From NCBI GenBank assembly GCA_947179155.2, contig OX359264.1, forward strand, positions 54,409,702-54,473,701: DNA of 64,000 nucleotides. Reading direction: 5' to 3'. The position numbers and the translations under genes are program-made. Shown here one piece after another: positions 11,601 to 24,158 of the stretch; position 1 is the first letter of the stretch; each line of letters starts with the position of its first letter. This DNA comes from Hedera helix. Taxonomy: Eukaryota; Streptophyta; Magnoliopsida; Apiales; Araliaceae. The notes beneath the pieces are model-generated. The model was not told where the DNA came from. It saw nothing but the letters and a program-made list of their open reading frames with translations, and ran no database searches.

Positions 11601-14600
11601 ATAATGGTTAGCCTTGTGCAAGGACTTGGTCTTGGACTCACATATGGACTTGCAATATGTTTATGTGCTTTACAACTTTGGGTTGGGAGGTTCTTAGTTA
11701 CGAGTGGAAAAGCCAGTGGTGGTGAAATCATTGCAGCTCTTTTTGCTGTACTCTTAAGTGGCCTGTAAGCATTGATACGGGGATTTGTTCTGACTCTTTT
11801 ATTCCTCTCCCCCTCTCTGATTCCATATTTTTTTATCTTTCCAGCGGGATGAATCAGGCAGCGACAAATCTCTATTCATTTGAGCAAGGGAGAATCGCTG
11901 CTTATAGATTGTATGAGATGATAAGCCGATCAAGCTCTTCTGTCAATCAAGATGGAAGTACTTTGGTTTCTGTGCAAGGATTTATCGAGTTTCGGAATGT
12001 TTATTTCAGTTACCCCTCTCGTCCTGAAATACCCATATTAAGTGGGTTTTATCTTACCGTACCTGCTAAAAAATCAGTGGCGCTTGTTGGCAGGACTGGA
12101 TCAGGAAAAAGCAGTGTAATTCCACTCATGGAACGCTTTTACGACCCTACTTTAGGTATTGCATATGCTAGTCTGCTTGCACAGAATTACTGCTTTTGTG
12201 CTAGCTTTCTAGGTTTTGAATGCTCCATTCTTCATTCTTGCAGGAGAAGTACTTTTCGATGGAGAAAATATAAAAAATCTGAAACTAGAATGGTTAAGAA
12301 GTCAAATTGGACTTGTGACCCAGGAGCCTGCCTTACTGAGTTCAAGTATAGTAGATAACATTGCTTATGGTCGGGTCAATGCTACTTTAGATCAGATTGA
12401 AGAGGCTGCTAAAGTAGCACGTCTACATGCCTTTATAGGTTCTCTTGAAAAAGGATACGAGACTAAGGTATAAAGTACTAATGTTGACTTGAAGCACATT
12501 CTGGTTTTGAAAATTCAAGTATTCTTAATTTTATTTTAATCTATACATGTCAGGTGGGAAGAGCTGGTTTGGTATTGACTGAAGAACAAAAAGTAAAACT
12601 TTCTGTTGCTAGGGCAGTGCTTTTAAACCCTTCGGTTCTCTTGCTTGATGAAGTTGCTGGCAGCCTAAAATTTGAAACTGAGACAACTGTTCAGGACGCC
12701 ATAGATGCCATTATGTTGGGAAGATCAACTATCATAATTGCGCAACGCTTGAGCCTGATAAAGAACTCTGATTATATTGCTGTGATGGAGGAGGGTCAAC
12801 TTGTTGAAATGGGTACCCATGATGAATTATCAGGCTTGAATGGCTTATATGCAGAGCTGCTTAGATATGAAGAGACGGTGAAATTTCCTGAAAGGTATAT
12901 TTTTTCACATAAACTAATGACTAGCCTGAGCATGGTGGATATACGTTGGAGTTGATATAAATGATGTTATGAAAGATGTTAAACCTTGCATAACATTCAT
13001 AAAACATAAAACAAGAGATGGGATGAAGTTACCCTTAATTAGGGCAGACTTCCTGGCCAATCACCAAGGTCCCACCCCCTCGTTAGCTAGAGGGGTGTCA
13101 GTTAGGCCCCATCGGCCACCTGGGGGGAATCATCTGATTGTCTCTGGCCTCAAATGCACCCAATGAAATACTAAAACAAACAAACTCAATCTAGAGTTCA
13201 CATATTAAACACGTCCCGTTTGTAACTAAGGTACACCATTACGAACACAAACAAACATAACGAGTTCTATTGCCTTCTTGAGATTAACCCATTATAATCA
13301 ACATTAATATGCTTTATTCTATTGTCGTCTTTATGTGAAAAACAGCTAGAGGAGCTTTATAATCCTAGAACTTATATAACAGGCATAACGAAACTACCTG
13401 GGTGAGGAACCTCTCTTTTAACTGTCCAAATACCTCGGAGGTCCCAATTAGCTTTCACCTGCTGCACGCGAACTACACACACCTATTCGAAAGCTCTCAC
13501 ATGCTTCAGAAACATAGCTTGCTTTCTCTGTTTTATTTTCCAGTTCCTCTTAAAATTACACTTCCTACATTTACTGTAATTTGGAATGGTATTAAATTAT
13601 TCATTCTTCTTTTGTGATTAATATTTCCTGGGTCCTTTTCTAGGATGCCAAATCGGAACCAGGAGAGAAGTTTCCAAACAAAAAAAAATTTGTCATCAAG
13701 TAACAGCTGTCAAGAATCTTCATTGCCAAATATGATCAAGTCTCCTTCTCTTGGGAGAGGTAATATGGTCCTTGCCAATCAGCCGAAAAATGGCTCTCAG
13801 GAAGCACCGACTGTTCAGAGTAAACCTTCGGAGCAACTGGATGAAGCTGATAATTTATTGTTTATAAAATCACAGGAGGGTTTTGAAATAAGATTATCCC
13901 AGTTACCCAGTCTTGATGACACTTGTGCAGAAAAACAAACTTCAAATGCTACAGACCCTGAATCCACTGTTTCAGTATTCTTGACATGTGACCCTAAAAT
14001 TGAACTTTTTCATTCAAATACTCCCAGTACTATTAATCAATTCGGTGATATGCCTACAAAACAAGAGAAAACTGATCGAACATTTCAGAAGTTTCCATCT
14101 TTCTGGAGGCTTGCGAAGCTCAGTTTGACAGAGTGGCTTTATGCAGTTTTAGGAGGTGCCGGGGCTGCTATTTTTGGAGCTTTTAATCCTCTCCTTGCTT
14201 TTATGATTGCACTGATAGTGACGGCCTATTATAGGGCTGAAGGTCATCACCTGCGTTATGAAGTGAACAAATGGTGCTTGATCATCACATGCATGGGAGT
14301 GGTAACGTTAGTTGCCAATTTTTTACAGCACTTCTATTTTGGCATAATGGGGGAGAAAATGACTGAGAGAGTTAGGCGAATGATGTTCTCAGGTGAGAGC
14401 TTTCTTCCTTGTGCTGAGCATATCCTTAAACATTAAACTGTTATCTCCTATTGTCCTTGTTTCTTTTGAACATTGAGGTAAATTTTGGAGCCTATATTTT
14501 TTCATTTCAATTCAGCAATGCTGCGCAATGAAGTTGGATGGTTTGATAAAGATGAGAACAGCGTTGACATCTTATCCATGCGCTTGGCAAATGATGCCAC

Positions 14601-17169
14601 ATTTGTGCGTGCTGCTTTCAGTAATCGACTTTCTATTTTCATTCAAGATGGTGCAGCTGTTGTTGTAGCTGTTTCTATTGGGATGTTACTGGGATGGAAA
14701 TTGGCATTTGTGGCTTTGGCAACTCTACCTATTCTCACTGTTTCTGCCATTGCACAGGTTTGCATTCATATCATTATGCTTTATATTGAAATATCATTGT
14801 CTGTTAATTCTGATTTCCTTTTGGATTATATTCTATGCGTTGTAATCTTTAGTCTTCCTGTTATTTACAAATAAGAAATTACTGTTCAGCAATTACTGAC
14901 TCTATTAACTTATTATATATCGTGAAAATAGAATATATTTTGTGATTGCTATGGATGGCATACCTCATATGCATCTGTGAGTCCATTATGCCATATTTTA
15001 GTGTTTCATAAATCTTCATAAGATGCATGCATTATTCAAGGAATTTTGTTAAGTAATTTACGTTTCTTGACTTTCTGCTCATTTAATCCCTAAATTGGAT
15101 AGTGTTGAGTAAAAGAAAACTCCAAAACTATGGACTTATGTCTCCATACAAGTACAAGATGTAAAAAAAAAAAAAAAGTGGAAACAAATTTTTTTGAAAA
15201 AGATTATGCTTCTAATGGAAAAAGAGGCTTCAATGTGTTATTTCAACTCTTATCAGGTAAGATATGACTCACTTTCTAGTATGATAGCGATTTAGATCGA
15301 CTTGCTCCTGTTTCGTATCAATTTGTAATGCATTGCGTATTGTGTATCATAAATTGTGTAAATCCTATTGCGACAAAACTAATTTCATCGTCATAATGCT
15401 ATAAATATACTCCCACCGTTTCAAAATATACGGTCATTATTGGCCTTTTGAAGTCAATATGAGACATTTCAAATTCAAAATTGGCATAGATTCATTTAAT
15501 TTTAGTGTGTAAACTATCTAAAAAGTATTACTACTTGTAAGATTTACTGTTTCGTAATTCTTAACGAATCTTATTAATTTTGAGTTTGCAAATGTCTCAA
15601 ATTGATTTTGAAAAATCAATAATAAATCTTATAATTTGGCACGGAGGGAGTATTTATAAGTGTTGTGGTGCTCTCATGTCCATGCCATCTGTTGCTTCTA
15701 TCTTCACAGTCCATACTTCATAAGCTAATGTGACTTTGTTCACATGTTTGGCTAGTTCATAAGAGGCTACTTGCTAGAAGAAGTGTCTAAATATATTATC
15801 CCTTCGCTAATAGCTATTTTTTCTTTAAAAAAATTAGTTATGTTATTAGACAGCTGGTTATTAGTTATTACATATAGGTACTCTTAGTATTTTACTCGTA
15901 ACTGACTTTGTTTTGTTTCCATAATTTCTTTTGTAGAAAATGTGGGTTTCTGGGTTTTCAAGGGGAATACAAGAGCTGCACAGGAAGGCATCTCTTGTCC
16001 TTGAGGACGCCGTTACAAATATGTATGCTGTTGTGGCATTCTGTGCTGAAAACAAGGTGCTGGAACTTTATAGGTTGCAGCTGAGGAGAATATTTAGGCA
16101 AAGTGTCCTCCATGGAATGGCCATTGGTTTTGCCTTTGGCTTTTTACAGTTTCTTCTTTTTGCCTGTAATGCTCTCCTACTTTGGTATACTGCTATATCT
16201 GTAAAAAATGGCTATATTGATTTACCGGCAGCTCTCAAAGAGTATGTGGTCTTCTCTTTTGCAACCTTTGCTGTGGTGGAACCATTTGGTCTGGCCCCTT
16301 ACATATTCAAAAGGCGAGAATCACTCGTTTCGGTTTTTGATATAATTGACCGTGTCCCCAAAATTGACCCAGATGATAGCGCTGCACTGAAGCCCACTAA
16401 TGTCTATGGAAGTATTGAGTTCAAAAATGTTGATTTTTGTTATCCCACCTGTCCAAAGGTGATGGTCTTGAGTGATTTCAGTCTTAAAATCAATGGAGGG
16501 CAGACCATAGCTGTGGTTGGAGTTTCTGGTTCGGGAAAGAGTACAATAATTTCTTTGTTGGAGAGGTTTTATGATCCCATCGCTGGTCATGTTTTATTGG
16601 ATGGAAAAGATCTTAAACTGTTCAATTTGAGATGGTTGAGGAACCACCTGGGTCTACTTCACCAGGAATCTGTAATCTTCTCAACAACAATTAGAGAGAA
16701 CATCATATATGCAAGACAAAATGCAACTGAAGCTGAGATGAAAGAGGCAGCAAGAATAGCAAATGCTCACCATTTCATAAGCAGCTTGCCTAATGGTTAT
16801 GACACCCATGTGGGCATTGGAGGAGTAGATTTAACACCAGGACAGAAACAGAGAATTGCTATAGCTAGGGTGGTGTTAAAGAATGCACCCATTTTATTAC
16901 TGGATGAGGTGAGCTCCACAATTGAATGTGAGTCGAGCCGGGCTGTGCAGGAGGCTCTTGACACGTTGATTATGGGGAACAAAACAACCATCCTCATCGC
17001 TCATAGAGCAGCAATGATGAGACATGTTGATAATGTTGTGGTTATTAATGGAGGACAAATTGTAGAGCAAGGAAATCATGATTCACTGATTGAAAAGAGA
17101 GGTATGTATGCGAAATTGATGCAGCCTCAATTTACAAATGGCCTCCGAAAGCATTGGCTTGGTTCATAG
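8488..17169 (+). CDS. ABCB20-like: ABC transporter B family, ABCB6/ABCB20 type
   Basis: Full-size ABC exporter (TMD1-NBD1-linker-TMD2-NBD2) of the plant ABCB6/ABCB20 subgroup, whose Arabidopsis members are plasma-membrane proteins linked to auxin transport. Inferred exons: 8488-8865, 9856-9910, 10011-10186, 10334-10534, 11505-11764, 11845-12155, 12244-12467, 12554-12894, 13644-14392, 14516-14757, 15937-17169. All have GT-AG junctions and the frame is kept, giving 1389 residues against about 1406 in Arabidopsis. NBD1: Walker A G439-S447 (GRTGSGKSS), Walker B D567 and E568, signature LTEEQ (543-547) instead of LSGGQ, and Q599 where the H-loop histidine is expected. NBD2: Walker A G1174-T1182, signature LTPGQ (1278-1282), D1302/E1303, H1335. 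The N-terminus is rich in Pro and acidic residues. The linker (exon 9) is Ser-rich. Start chosen at 8488 for Kozak context and family match. Transported substrate cannot be read from sequence. Confidence 0.93.
10585..10717. mobile_element. Fold-back MITE in ABCB intron 4
   Basis: Two arms of about 60 bases are nearly perfect inverted copies (left starts GGAATTGATATTTCCACAAG; right ends CTTGTGGAAATATCAATTTCC minus its last base). A loop of about 14 bases separates them. A diverged relative lies at about 34155-34280, which supports a transposon family rather than a unique small-RNA gene. The intronic RNA would still fold into a long hairpin. Confidence 0.65.
11174..11213. repeat. CT/CG/TG microsatellite in ABCB intron 4
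   Basis: A compound pyrimidine repeat, (CT)n then CGCGCG then (TG)n, upstream of the exon 5 acceptor at 11504. Confidence 0.6.
15410..15650. mobile_element. Stowaway MITE in ABCB intron 10
   Basis: The element starts CTCCCACCGTTTC and ends ACGGAGGGAG, flanked on both sides by TA, the Tc1/mariner target. Interior inverted arms continue inward (GGTCATTATTGGCC on the left, AATAATAAATCTTATAATT on the right). Length is 241 bp. It sits about 290 bases before the last exon and does not disturb the splice site. Confidence 0.8.
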
Positions 17170-18241
17170 GACTGAGTTGGTTCAGGTTGGAGTTTGATTG
17201 GTTGTTAATACCTTCATTCCACATCCTTGATTACCGGTGTATCTGACTTTACTGGAATTCTTGCATCGGTATTGTTTTTCAGATACATAATAAGATGATT
17301 GAAGTTTGAGATTTATGGTTCTGCTGGACAGTATATGAACATGAGCTGGTGCTTTAGTCTTGAATTTACAATTGATGAGGGTGGAATGGCTCAATGAGAC
17401 AAATATATATATATTCAGAGGCAGACAATTTTTGAATTGGGGTTGTGCAGTTTAAGGTTTTTCAATATAATCAACTTAGGACGTCTTCCGAAATTGTCTT
17501 TTACCCAATATCGTATTCCTTCCTTTTATAAACAGTTGGAGAAAACGTTGTGTTTCTGAAGTTATAGGTTTCTTTAGTATTGTTAGTTTTTATATTTTAC
17601 TGTACATTTTTTACCGAGCAAAAAGTTGTAAAGGCCTCAAAGGTAATAAATACTTATTTTCATGGTTCGCTCTGTTGACTTGTAAACCATTGGTTTTCTT
17701 TCTGGCCCCCATTACATGAGGTGGTTCATTCGTCTTGATGGGTTCTGATTGTGATGCTTATGTGCAACAATTATTTTGCTTACTGACTAGAAGTTTGCAT
17801 TTCCTGGTTGGTAATGCCTTCTAAGTTTCCATTTTACTTTAGCAGAATGTATTACGCGGCACTAGTTTGTAACTCTGATTTTTCTGCCATTGCAGAATTT
17901 CACCTTTGAATTCAGTAGTCAGCCTCTATAAAATCAAAATCGTACAATTTTCATGAGATGATAATTAAATCTGTCGTTCCAATGTTAATTTACTCTCTTA
18001 TTTACAGGTTTCTCGCCACTGAAAAAAGTCTCAGTTCGTTTGATCTTGATGAAAGATTACCAGGTTCCAACTCTAGTTGCATCTTTAGATACTACCCCTT
18101 TTTTTCTGGAATGTATTTTATTCGATAAGAACGTGATCAGAGCTCTGCATCCATTAATTGTTTCTCCTCACAATGACAAAAAGTTCTGTATGGAGCTATT
18201 ACAGTTTGATGATCTATTGCAGTAAACTTGGATGAAACTAA
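17170..18241. other. ABCB 3' UTR and convergent spacer
   Basis: The interval separates the ABCB stop codon from the stop codon of the RING gene on the opposite strand. An AATAAA at 17645-17650, about 475 bases after the ABCB stop, is the best polyadenylation signal. The short open frames here, including 18040-18225, have no recognisable product. Confidence 0.5.
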
Positions 18242-18796
18242 TCAATTCTCATGGTCTCTCTGCAGTCTAAATGACTGACTTTGAAGGAAATGGGACCGAA
18301 GCATTTCATAAAGCGATGATCGTTCTGTATGAACTTCTTCCCTTATCGGAGTTTCTTGCAATGTATATGCATACTCGAGATCAAATATGTCTGCTCTGCA
18401 GAGGGGGCAGCTTGAATGAGTCTGAAACCAGATATCGATACAAGACACATGGAAGACATGAGAGCAGTTTGGTAGGTGTTTTATCCACTCTCCTTCTTCA
18501 AACTCGCCCAAACAAACTGCACAATCTGTATTGATTCCATATATGTCTGCTTCATTCTTCTTTTCGTACTGCACAATGGGAAGGGAGTGTGCAATATGGG
18601 AGTCCAGCCCTTGGCTTTGGAATTGTTCAGAAAGATCATCAGCATTGTCCTCATTTAACCATTGGCTTTGTCCTTGGTTTCTGGACCAGGTTGTCAGTTG
18701 AAATGCACAGCAGTGTCGATGTAGTATCCGGTAGTAACTTAATACCAGAAAGATGCTACAGATAGCAGCTACCAACGCTGTTGGACTTGGAGACAT
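18242..18796 (-). CDS. RING-H2 finger E3 ubiquitin ligase, ATL-like
   Basis: Predicted 184-residue membrane-anchored E3 ubiquitin ligase. A hydrophobic segment at residues 7-22 would serve as membrane anchor. A GLD motif (63-65), characteristic of the ATL family, precedes the RING. The RING-H2 ligands are C92, C95, C111, H113, H116, C119, C130 and C133, with canonical spacing, plus W123 in the E2-contact region. The C-terminal 50 residues are polar and carry no known domain. The start is the ATG at 18796. Upstream in frame the sequence TTGCAG looks like a splice acceptor, so a 5' UTR intron or a short extra N-terminal exon is possible. It converges with the ABCB gene. ATL proteins ubiquitinate specific targets, often in stress or hormone responses; the target here is unknown. 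Confidence 0.85.
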   Translation of the reverse strand: MSPSPTALVAAICSIFLVLSYYRILHRHCCAFQLTTWSRNQGQSQWLNEDNADDLSEQFQSQGLDSHIAHSLPIVQYEKKNEADIYGINTDCAVCLGEFEEGEWIKHLPNCSHVFHVSCIDIWFQTHSSCPLCRADIFDLEYAYTLQETPIREEVHTERSSLYEMLRSHFLQSQSFRLQRDHEN

Positions 18797-18814
18797 GTTA
18801 TCCTCTATCTGCAA

Positions 18815-20761
18815 TCAAAAATGGCATGCAGATTAGAATTCACAAAGCTTTTTACATATCTGAATAACGCGGAGAGGTATTCAAGCTCAAAGCCCCTGGC
18901 GTTCGTCAAGAGTATGGAGATGCAGCAACGATGAAATCAAGGTAAAAACAGATACAGACATTCCAAGTGGGCGATAGTTTTGAAGTTTTCGTTCTTGCTC
19001 TATGAAATGCCAGCGGGTTTCTCCAATTACTGCACAACAGGACGGATACTAGATCCAGAAATTGCATCCTTTTATTATGTACCTAGTTAATGTCACATAT
19101 TGTTCTTTATCAATCCTCATTTGGTAAAATATGAGGACGGAAGAGATGGAAGATTTGTTGTGAAGTTGTCTACATTGTTTTTCGGGTATATTTCTCAGCT
19201 GCAGTGGATCCAAAAAAAGGGATATGGTTTCTGGGTTGACATGAAGAATCCATTTACTATCTGAGTTATCTACTCACAAGCAAAGACAAGGTATATGCTT
19301 CTGCCACCATTTCTGGTGTATAAATCAGAAAAATTCTGGGCTTCATAATGTTTACTGCTCAATCAGGGATGCAACTCAAAAGACTAAATATTCATTGAAG
19401 GAGAAGAATAACAATTTTTTGTATAATATATCTCATCTATTATTTCTATAATTTGCTTATGCATGAAATTCTTAAACTTCCCGAAGAGTTTGTTTCAGTT
19501 CCGAAAAAAAAGAGTGTAAAGTACACGTAAATATAAAAACAAAAACAAAAGTGATGACATCCTTAAGATGAGGCTATAGATGCATGGTGTTAATTAAAGA
19601 TAATATTACCATTGCAACGAATATTTTATTCTCTGCCTCAAATGGGTAAAATCATCAAAGCCTTTTTATATTCGCTTCTTAAAATATTAGTAACTCAACT
19701 GCAGATTATGGAGTGCACTCAAATATACCGTTAGATTTAACATGGAATATTGAACACAATCACACAAAAATTAAAGAAGAAAAAATAAATAAATAACACA
19801 CACGATATATATATATATTCAGGCTAACCAAAGTGTGGCTATGTATTCATTAATATGTCTTACATATTCTATAATAATTTACACACAAAACATAATTTAT
19901 ATAACAACTAAAAAATCTTAACTCAAAATATTGAACAGATTCAAAATTGGACTACTAATAAATCTCCAAGTTTAAATACACATGACGCTTAGCTTATAGA
20001 GGCGCTGCCCCCTATGACCCCTGCCCACTCAACGGCCAGCGAAACAGCCATTTGCCCACCGGAAAGCAAGACTCCAATTTTTCTATTATAGCGGTCATTA
20101 GTTGGATTCACTGGAGTATGAGACAATCCGAATATATACTATTTCCTTGGTTTCAAAATGTAAGAACATTTTCTTTTGCATTTTGAATATCCTTTAGTAC
20201 ATTTATTTTGTACAACCAGTTCTTCCTATAACCAGCTTTCTGAGTGAGAATACTTGTACAAATTTGACACCATACCACGGTCTCCATACCACGGTCTCTT
20301 TGACGATATCGTTGGTTCTAAAACGTTTATTCTTCAAACAAGGATCTTCCATGCTATTCCGCGAATGAAATGTCTTCAGGCTTTATTGCTCTTTCATTGC
20401 ACATCGCTTTAGCCATGCCCCTAGCTCGAACTTTAATTAGTCCAAAGCCAACTGGTCTAATGCAATATAAAACCCTTTTGCTTCAAGGGTTAAAGTTTCT
20501 GAAATGAGATTCTTTTGAACTTTCAAGCAACATGATATTTGGAAAAGAAACAGAACAAAGAATAATATTTTTAGTTCAATCATAAGTTGATTACATGACC
20601 GTTCAAAAGGAACTAAAATTACCATTTCAACTTAAAAGCTACTGTCATCAAAACCCAAATCAGCATCCCCAATTTACACCCTCAACCATCAAAATCAAGC
20701 TATTTTATACAAAACCAAGAAAAGAAAAAGGGGGAAAGATCAGAATCTACTTAATCATATC
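18815..20761. other. Spacer between the RING and DUF1635 genes
   Basis: Contains the presumed promoter and 5' UTR of the RING gene on its left side and the 3' UTR of the DUF1635 gene on its right. A GC-richer patch at 19985-20100 stands out from AT-rich surroundings but has no recognisable coding content. (TA)n occurs near 19807-19819. No further gene is supported. Confidence 0.45.
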
Positions 20762-22992
20762 TCAACGGAACCTTTGTCTCTTGCCGGTCGGAACAAAGTT
20801 GTTACCCTTAGCACCTGCAGATATTATCAACCGTTCATTCCCCACACTTGGACTCAAATTCCCATTTACGAAATTCAACATAGATGTCGACATCATTTGA
20901 GAAATCCCACAAGACAACTCAACAAATGGTTGTGAGTCCAGTGGCCTTGGGGCATTGCTTAAATTCCCATCTGGTTTTTGGCCTATATTTTCAGCTTCAC
21001 AGCCTTTAATCGAAACAGGAGGAATATGTAAGGTCTGAAGAGGGGGCGGATTACGCCACCTTGGAAGCGGCCCGGCCACAAGAAGTGTCTGCAGTAGTGG
21101 ACCTGCTTCCAGCACAGCCTGCAGCAGACTGCCCTTCTGAGGCAGAGTTTTTCCCTTCACAAGATTGTCAATAATTATAGGAGCTTGATCAATTTTCGGA
21201 ACGCCCAAAAGAACATGATTTGTTGCAACTGTGCCACTATAGTCTTGAACAAAGGGCTGATTCATGAAAGCTATATTATTGTTACTTGCATCACCAATGT
21301 GGTGGTTAATATTTGGAAGTTCAGGGGGCGAGATGGCGTCGAAAAAGGAGTCGACTGGGGAAGAATTTTGTGACTGGTAATTGTATGGTTCAGAAAGGCT
21401 GTTGGATTCAGTTATGCTCGAGTTAGCTCTTGTGGGCTTCATGAGGGGGCTCTCAGGTGGTGGGAGTTGAGGAAAAGTTGACAAGAGTTCAGCATTGGGG
21501 GTTTTGGAAGGAATCATGAGCTTGTTGAGTAGCTTGTGAAACTGATCTCTTGCTTCGTCTCTTTCTTGAATTGTCATCTTGAGGAGTTGGAGTGATTCTT
21601 TGACATATTCCTTGTGCTTTTTCATTTCTTCACTTGCCTGTGCTCTTACTGTTTCAAGTTCAACTGTTGTGTATAAAAGCTTCTGCTTCAATTCATCAAT
21701 GATCTGCCAATTCAGATAAGCCATAATCAGTTCGAGAGATGGAGAGATTAGTATAATTTTCAGCACGCTTTAAAATCCGTGCCAAAATACAACAAAAAAA
21801 GCTCTGATCTAAATTAGAACTAGTGCAGTACAATAGCGTAACAATGTGAGAGACAGATTTGAATGTGAAATGTGAGGGGATTTTAGTACAAAAAGAAGAC
21901 CATAGTATTATTTTTGGTAATATTTAAAACCCATTTGAAATTAATATATTGCAGATTACTTTTGATAAGGAAACAGATTCTTCATCATTCCATGCACAAT
22001 TAATTCAAAGTTGGGAAAGGGCCAGAAGAATCCCATGACGGGCCCATGCAGATCACAAGACATTGCAGTCAAATCATGCCATGTTAACTATATAAATATC
22101 TTTAATTATTTTTTCTACAGGACAAAAAAAGCTTTATTGGATTCCCACCAAAGTAGTTAAAATTGGGTATTGGTTCGTTCAAATGATTATTTTAAGAAAA
22201 ATCACTAGTTCACATTGAGGAAAACTTTTAGGAACTCCAAAAGGTCTCTATTGAGACATGTTTCTTTACAGAGACAAAGGAAAGAGTGCGTTACTTTATC
22301 CAGAGACAATGAACCAAAATCTGTATTGAAAATCAATACCCACACACACATATATATATATAGATAGATAGATAGATAGATAGATATAAATAAACAAATA
22401 AAGATATGTGGAGGGAGAATGCATTTATGTTAAAATAAAGAGACTCAATTGGCCCAAAAAAAACATATGGAAATTCGATGAATTTCATAGAAAGGATCCT
22501 AAATCCAACTAGATGTAGATTTAGAAGTAAGCCAGAAAATTAAAGTAGTAGTAATGCAATGAAATCCTTTCAATTGAATCTACACCACATAAAAGTCTTT
22601 AAATGCCAACCAAAACAGCATATAAAAATAATATAAAGATAGAAAATTTAATGTAATACTTTGAAGAAGCATACAACAGAGTCAGTTAGCCCAAAGAAAG
22701 AGATGAAATTCATTCAATGAAGTTCATAAAAACAATCCAAAACACCAAAAAAATGAAGATTTAGAAGTAACCCAGAAAAGAAAAATGAGAAATGCAAAGA
22801 AAATCTTCTCATTCAATCCAATTAAACCTACAGAATCTACACCAAAGAAAAGTCCTTAAATGCCAAACAAAACAAGCAGACAGAGAAAAGTAGTAGTACC
22901 CACAAGAAATGAACTGAAAAGACTGACAAAACCAGAAAAATGAAAGAGTGACCCACCTCTTGATAACCCCATAAAGAAGGCATCTCCTCCAT
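20762..22992 (-). CDS. DUF1635 family protein
   Basis: Two-exon gene: exon 1 at 22957-22992 (12 codons, MEEMPSLWGYQE) and exon 2 at 20762-21703, giving 325 residues. Donor GTGGGT and acceptor TTGGCAG join in frame to IIDELKQKLLYTT, matching the conserved start of plant DUF1635 proteins. Residues 13 to about 80 are a charged coiled-coil-like helix that includes the family's QERDEAR block. The rest is Ser/Pro/Asn-rich and probably disordered, and the C-terminus is basic (GKRQRFR). No enzymatic motif is visible; the family is plant-specific and of unknown biochemical function. The in-frame ATG at 21764-21766 belongs to the intron side of the acceptor and is rejected as the start. The 1253-base intron holds a tandem duplication and a microsatellite. 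Confidence 0.88.
22349..22386. repeat. (TA)n(GATA)n microsatellite
   Basis: A compound TATATA then GATA repeat within the DUF1635 intron, preceded by ACACAC. Likely length-polymorphic. Confidence 0.8.
22440..22890. repeat. Diverged tandem duplication in the DUF1635 intron
   Basis: Segments at about 22440-22630 and 22677-22890 share GATTTAGAAGTAA, a GAATCTACACCA block and a CTTTAAATGCCAA-like block in the same order. The period is about 240 bases. The right copy ends close to the exon 1 donor, so the duplication includes 5' gene-proximal sequence. Confidence 0.6.
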
Positions 22993-24103
22993 TTTTCTCT
23001 CAATTTCTTGTCCAAAAACAGAGCAATTGCAGATAGGGGATTTGGAGAGAGATGGGGTTGAGTCTTTTATAGAACAAAGTCGTGAATAGAGGACAGAATG
23101 AGAGTAATAACTTTCCCACAAACTTCCAGAGTACCCAATCCACATCAGACTAAAATTTATTATGGAATTGTACAATACCTTCCAAATTAAGAACCCCCAT
23201 TTCTCTCTCTTTCCCTCTCTACTCACAAATTTTCAAATTTTTTTATGGAATTTCCTCCCACTCTTTCAGCTACTTGTCTCTTACCATAAATAAAAGTTTC
23301 TTTTTTCTTTCTCCGTATTATATATAGAAGTGATTTACACTCCATGCTTATTATCATGATATTATTCGGATAAATATATCTTTAATTGTTTATGAAAGAA
23401 TAGACTATTTAAAAGTTTTAATTCACCAATCACTATTAGCAGCAAATAAAACTATTTTTTTATATATTTGAACCGTCAATTCATCCCATAGACATCCAGA
23501 GATGTGTTTTATGTACTGTCTAAATTTAAATTTTTTAATCCATCCGTTACTATTAATATTAAATAATAATACTATTTTTTTATATATTATTTATCCGCTG
23601 CTCTGTTTGATGATACACCCTTCGATATTTTTTAATTGACCTTTTAAAGCTATGCACATGATTAAAAAATATAATTAATGTTTTATTTGATGGACTAAAT
23701 TGAGAAAAATAAATAAATTAGTCTTTAATCATAAATGATAATATAAAAAATTAAACATTTAATATATTTTTTGAAATGTACAAACAACAAATAAAAAATA
23801 ACAAAAATCCCTCCCTAAAAAGATAAATAAAAAGGAACAAAAATCCCTTTACTAAAAAGACATAAAAAGGGAATGAGAGAGTAATAAGTAGTTGCAATGT
23901 ATATGGAGAAATGTAATTCTAAGACATGTCTTAGTCAAAATTTACTTAAAGTACTTAACAAAATGATATAATTTTGTATAAAATTTAAAATTATAATTTT
24001 TTTTAATAAAACTCATATATAAAAAACTTAACCTTGCATAAAACTACGTCGCATAATTTTCCGAAATAGTTTTAATTAAATTTGACTAAGACATGCTTTA
24101 GAT

Positions 24104-24158
<55 letters not shown>

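Noticed and set aside
16321..17079. Minus-strand open frames inside the last ABCB exon
   Set aside because: Antisense shadows of a conserved nucleotide-binding domain.
19985..20100. GC-rich patch considered as organelle-derived or tRNA-like sequence
   Set aside because: No cloverleaf or recognisable organelle gene could be read from it.
21185..21373. Plus-strand open frame inside the DUF1635 exon
   Set aside because: Antisense shadow of a supported gene.
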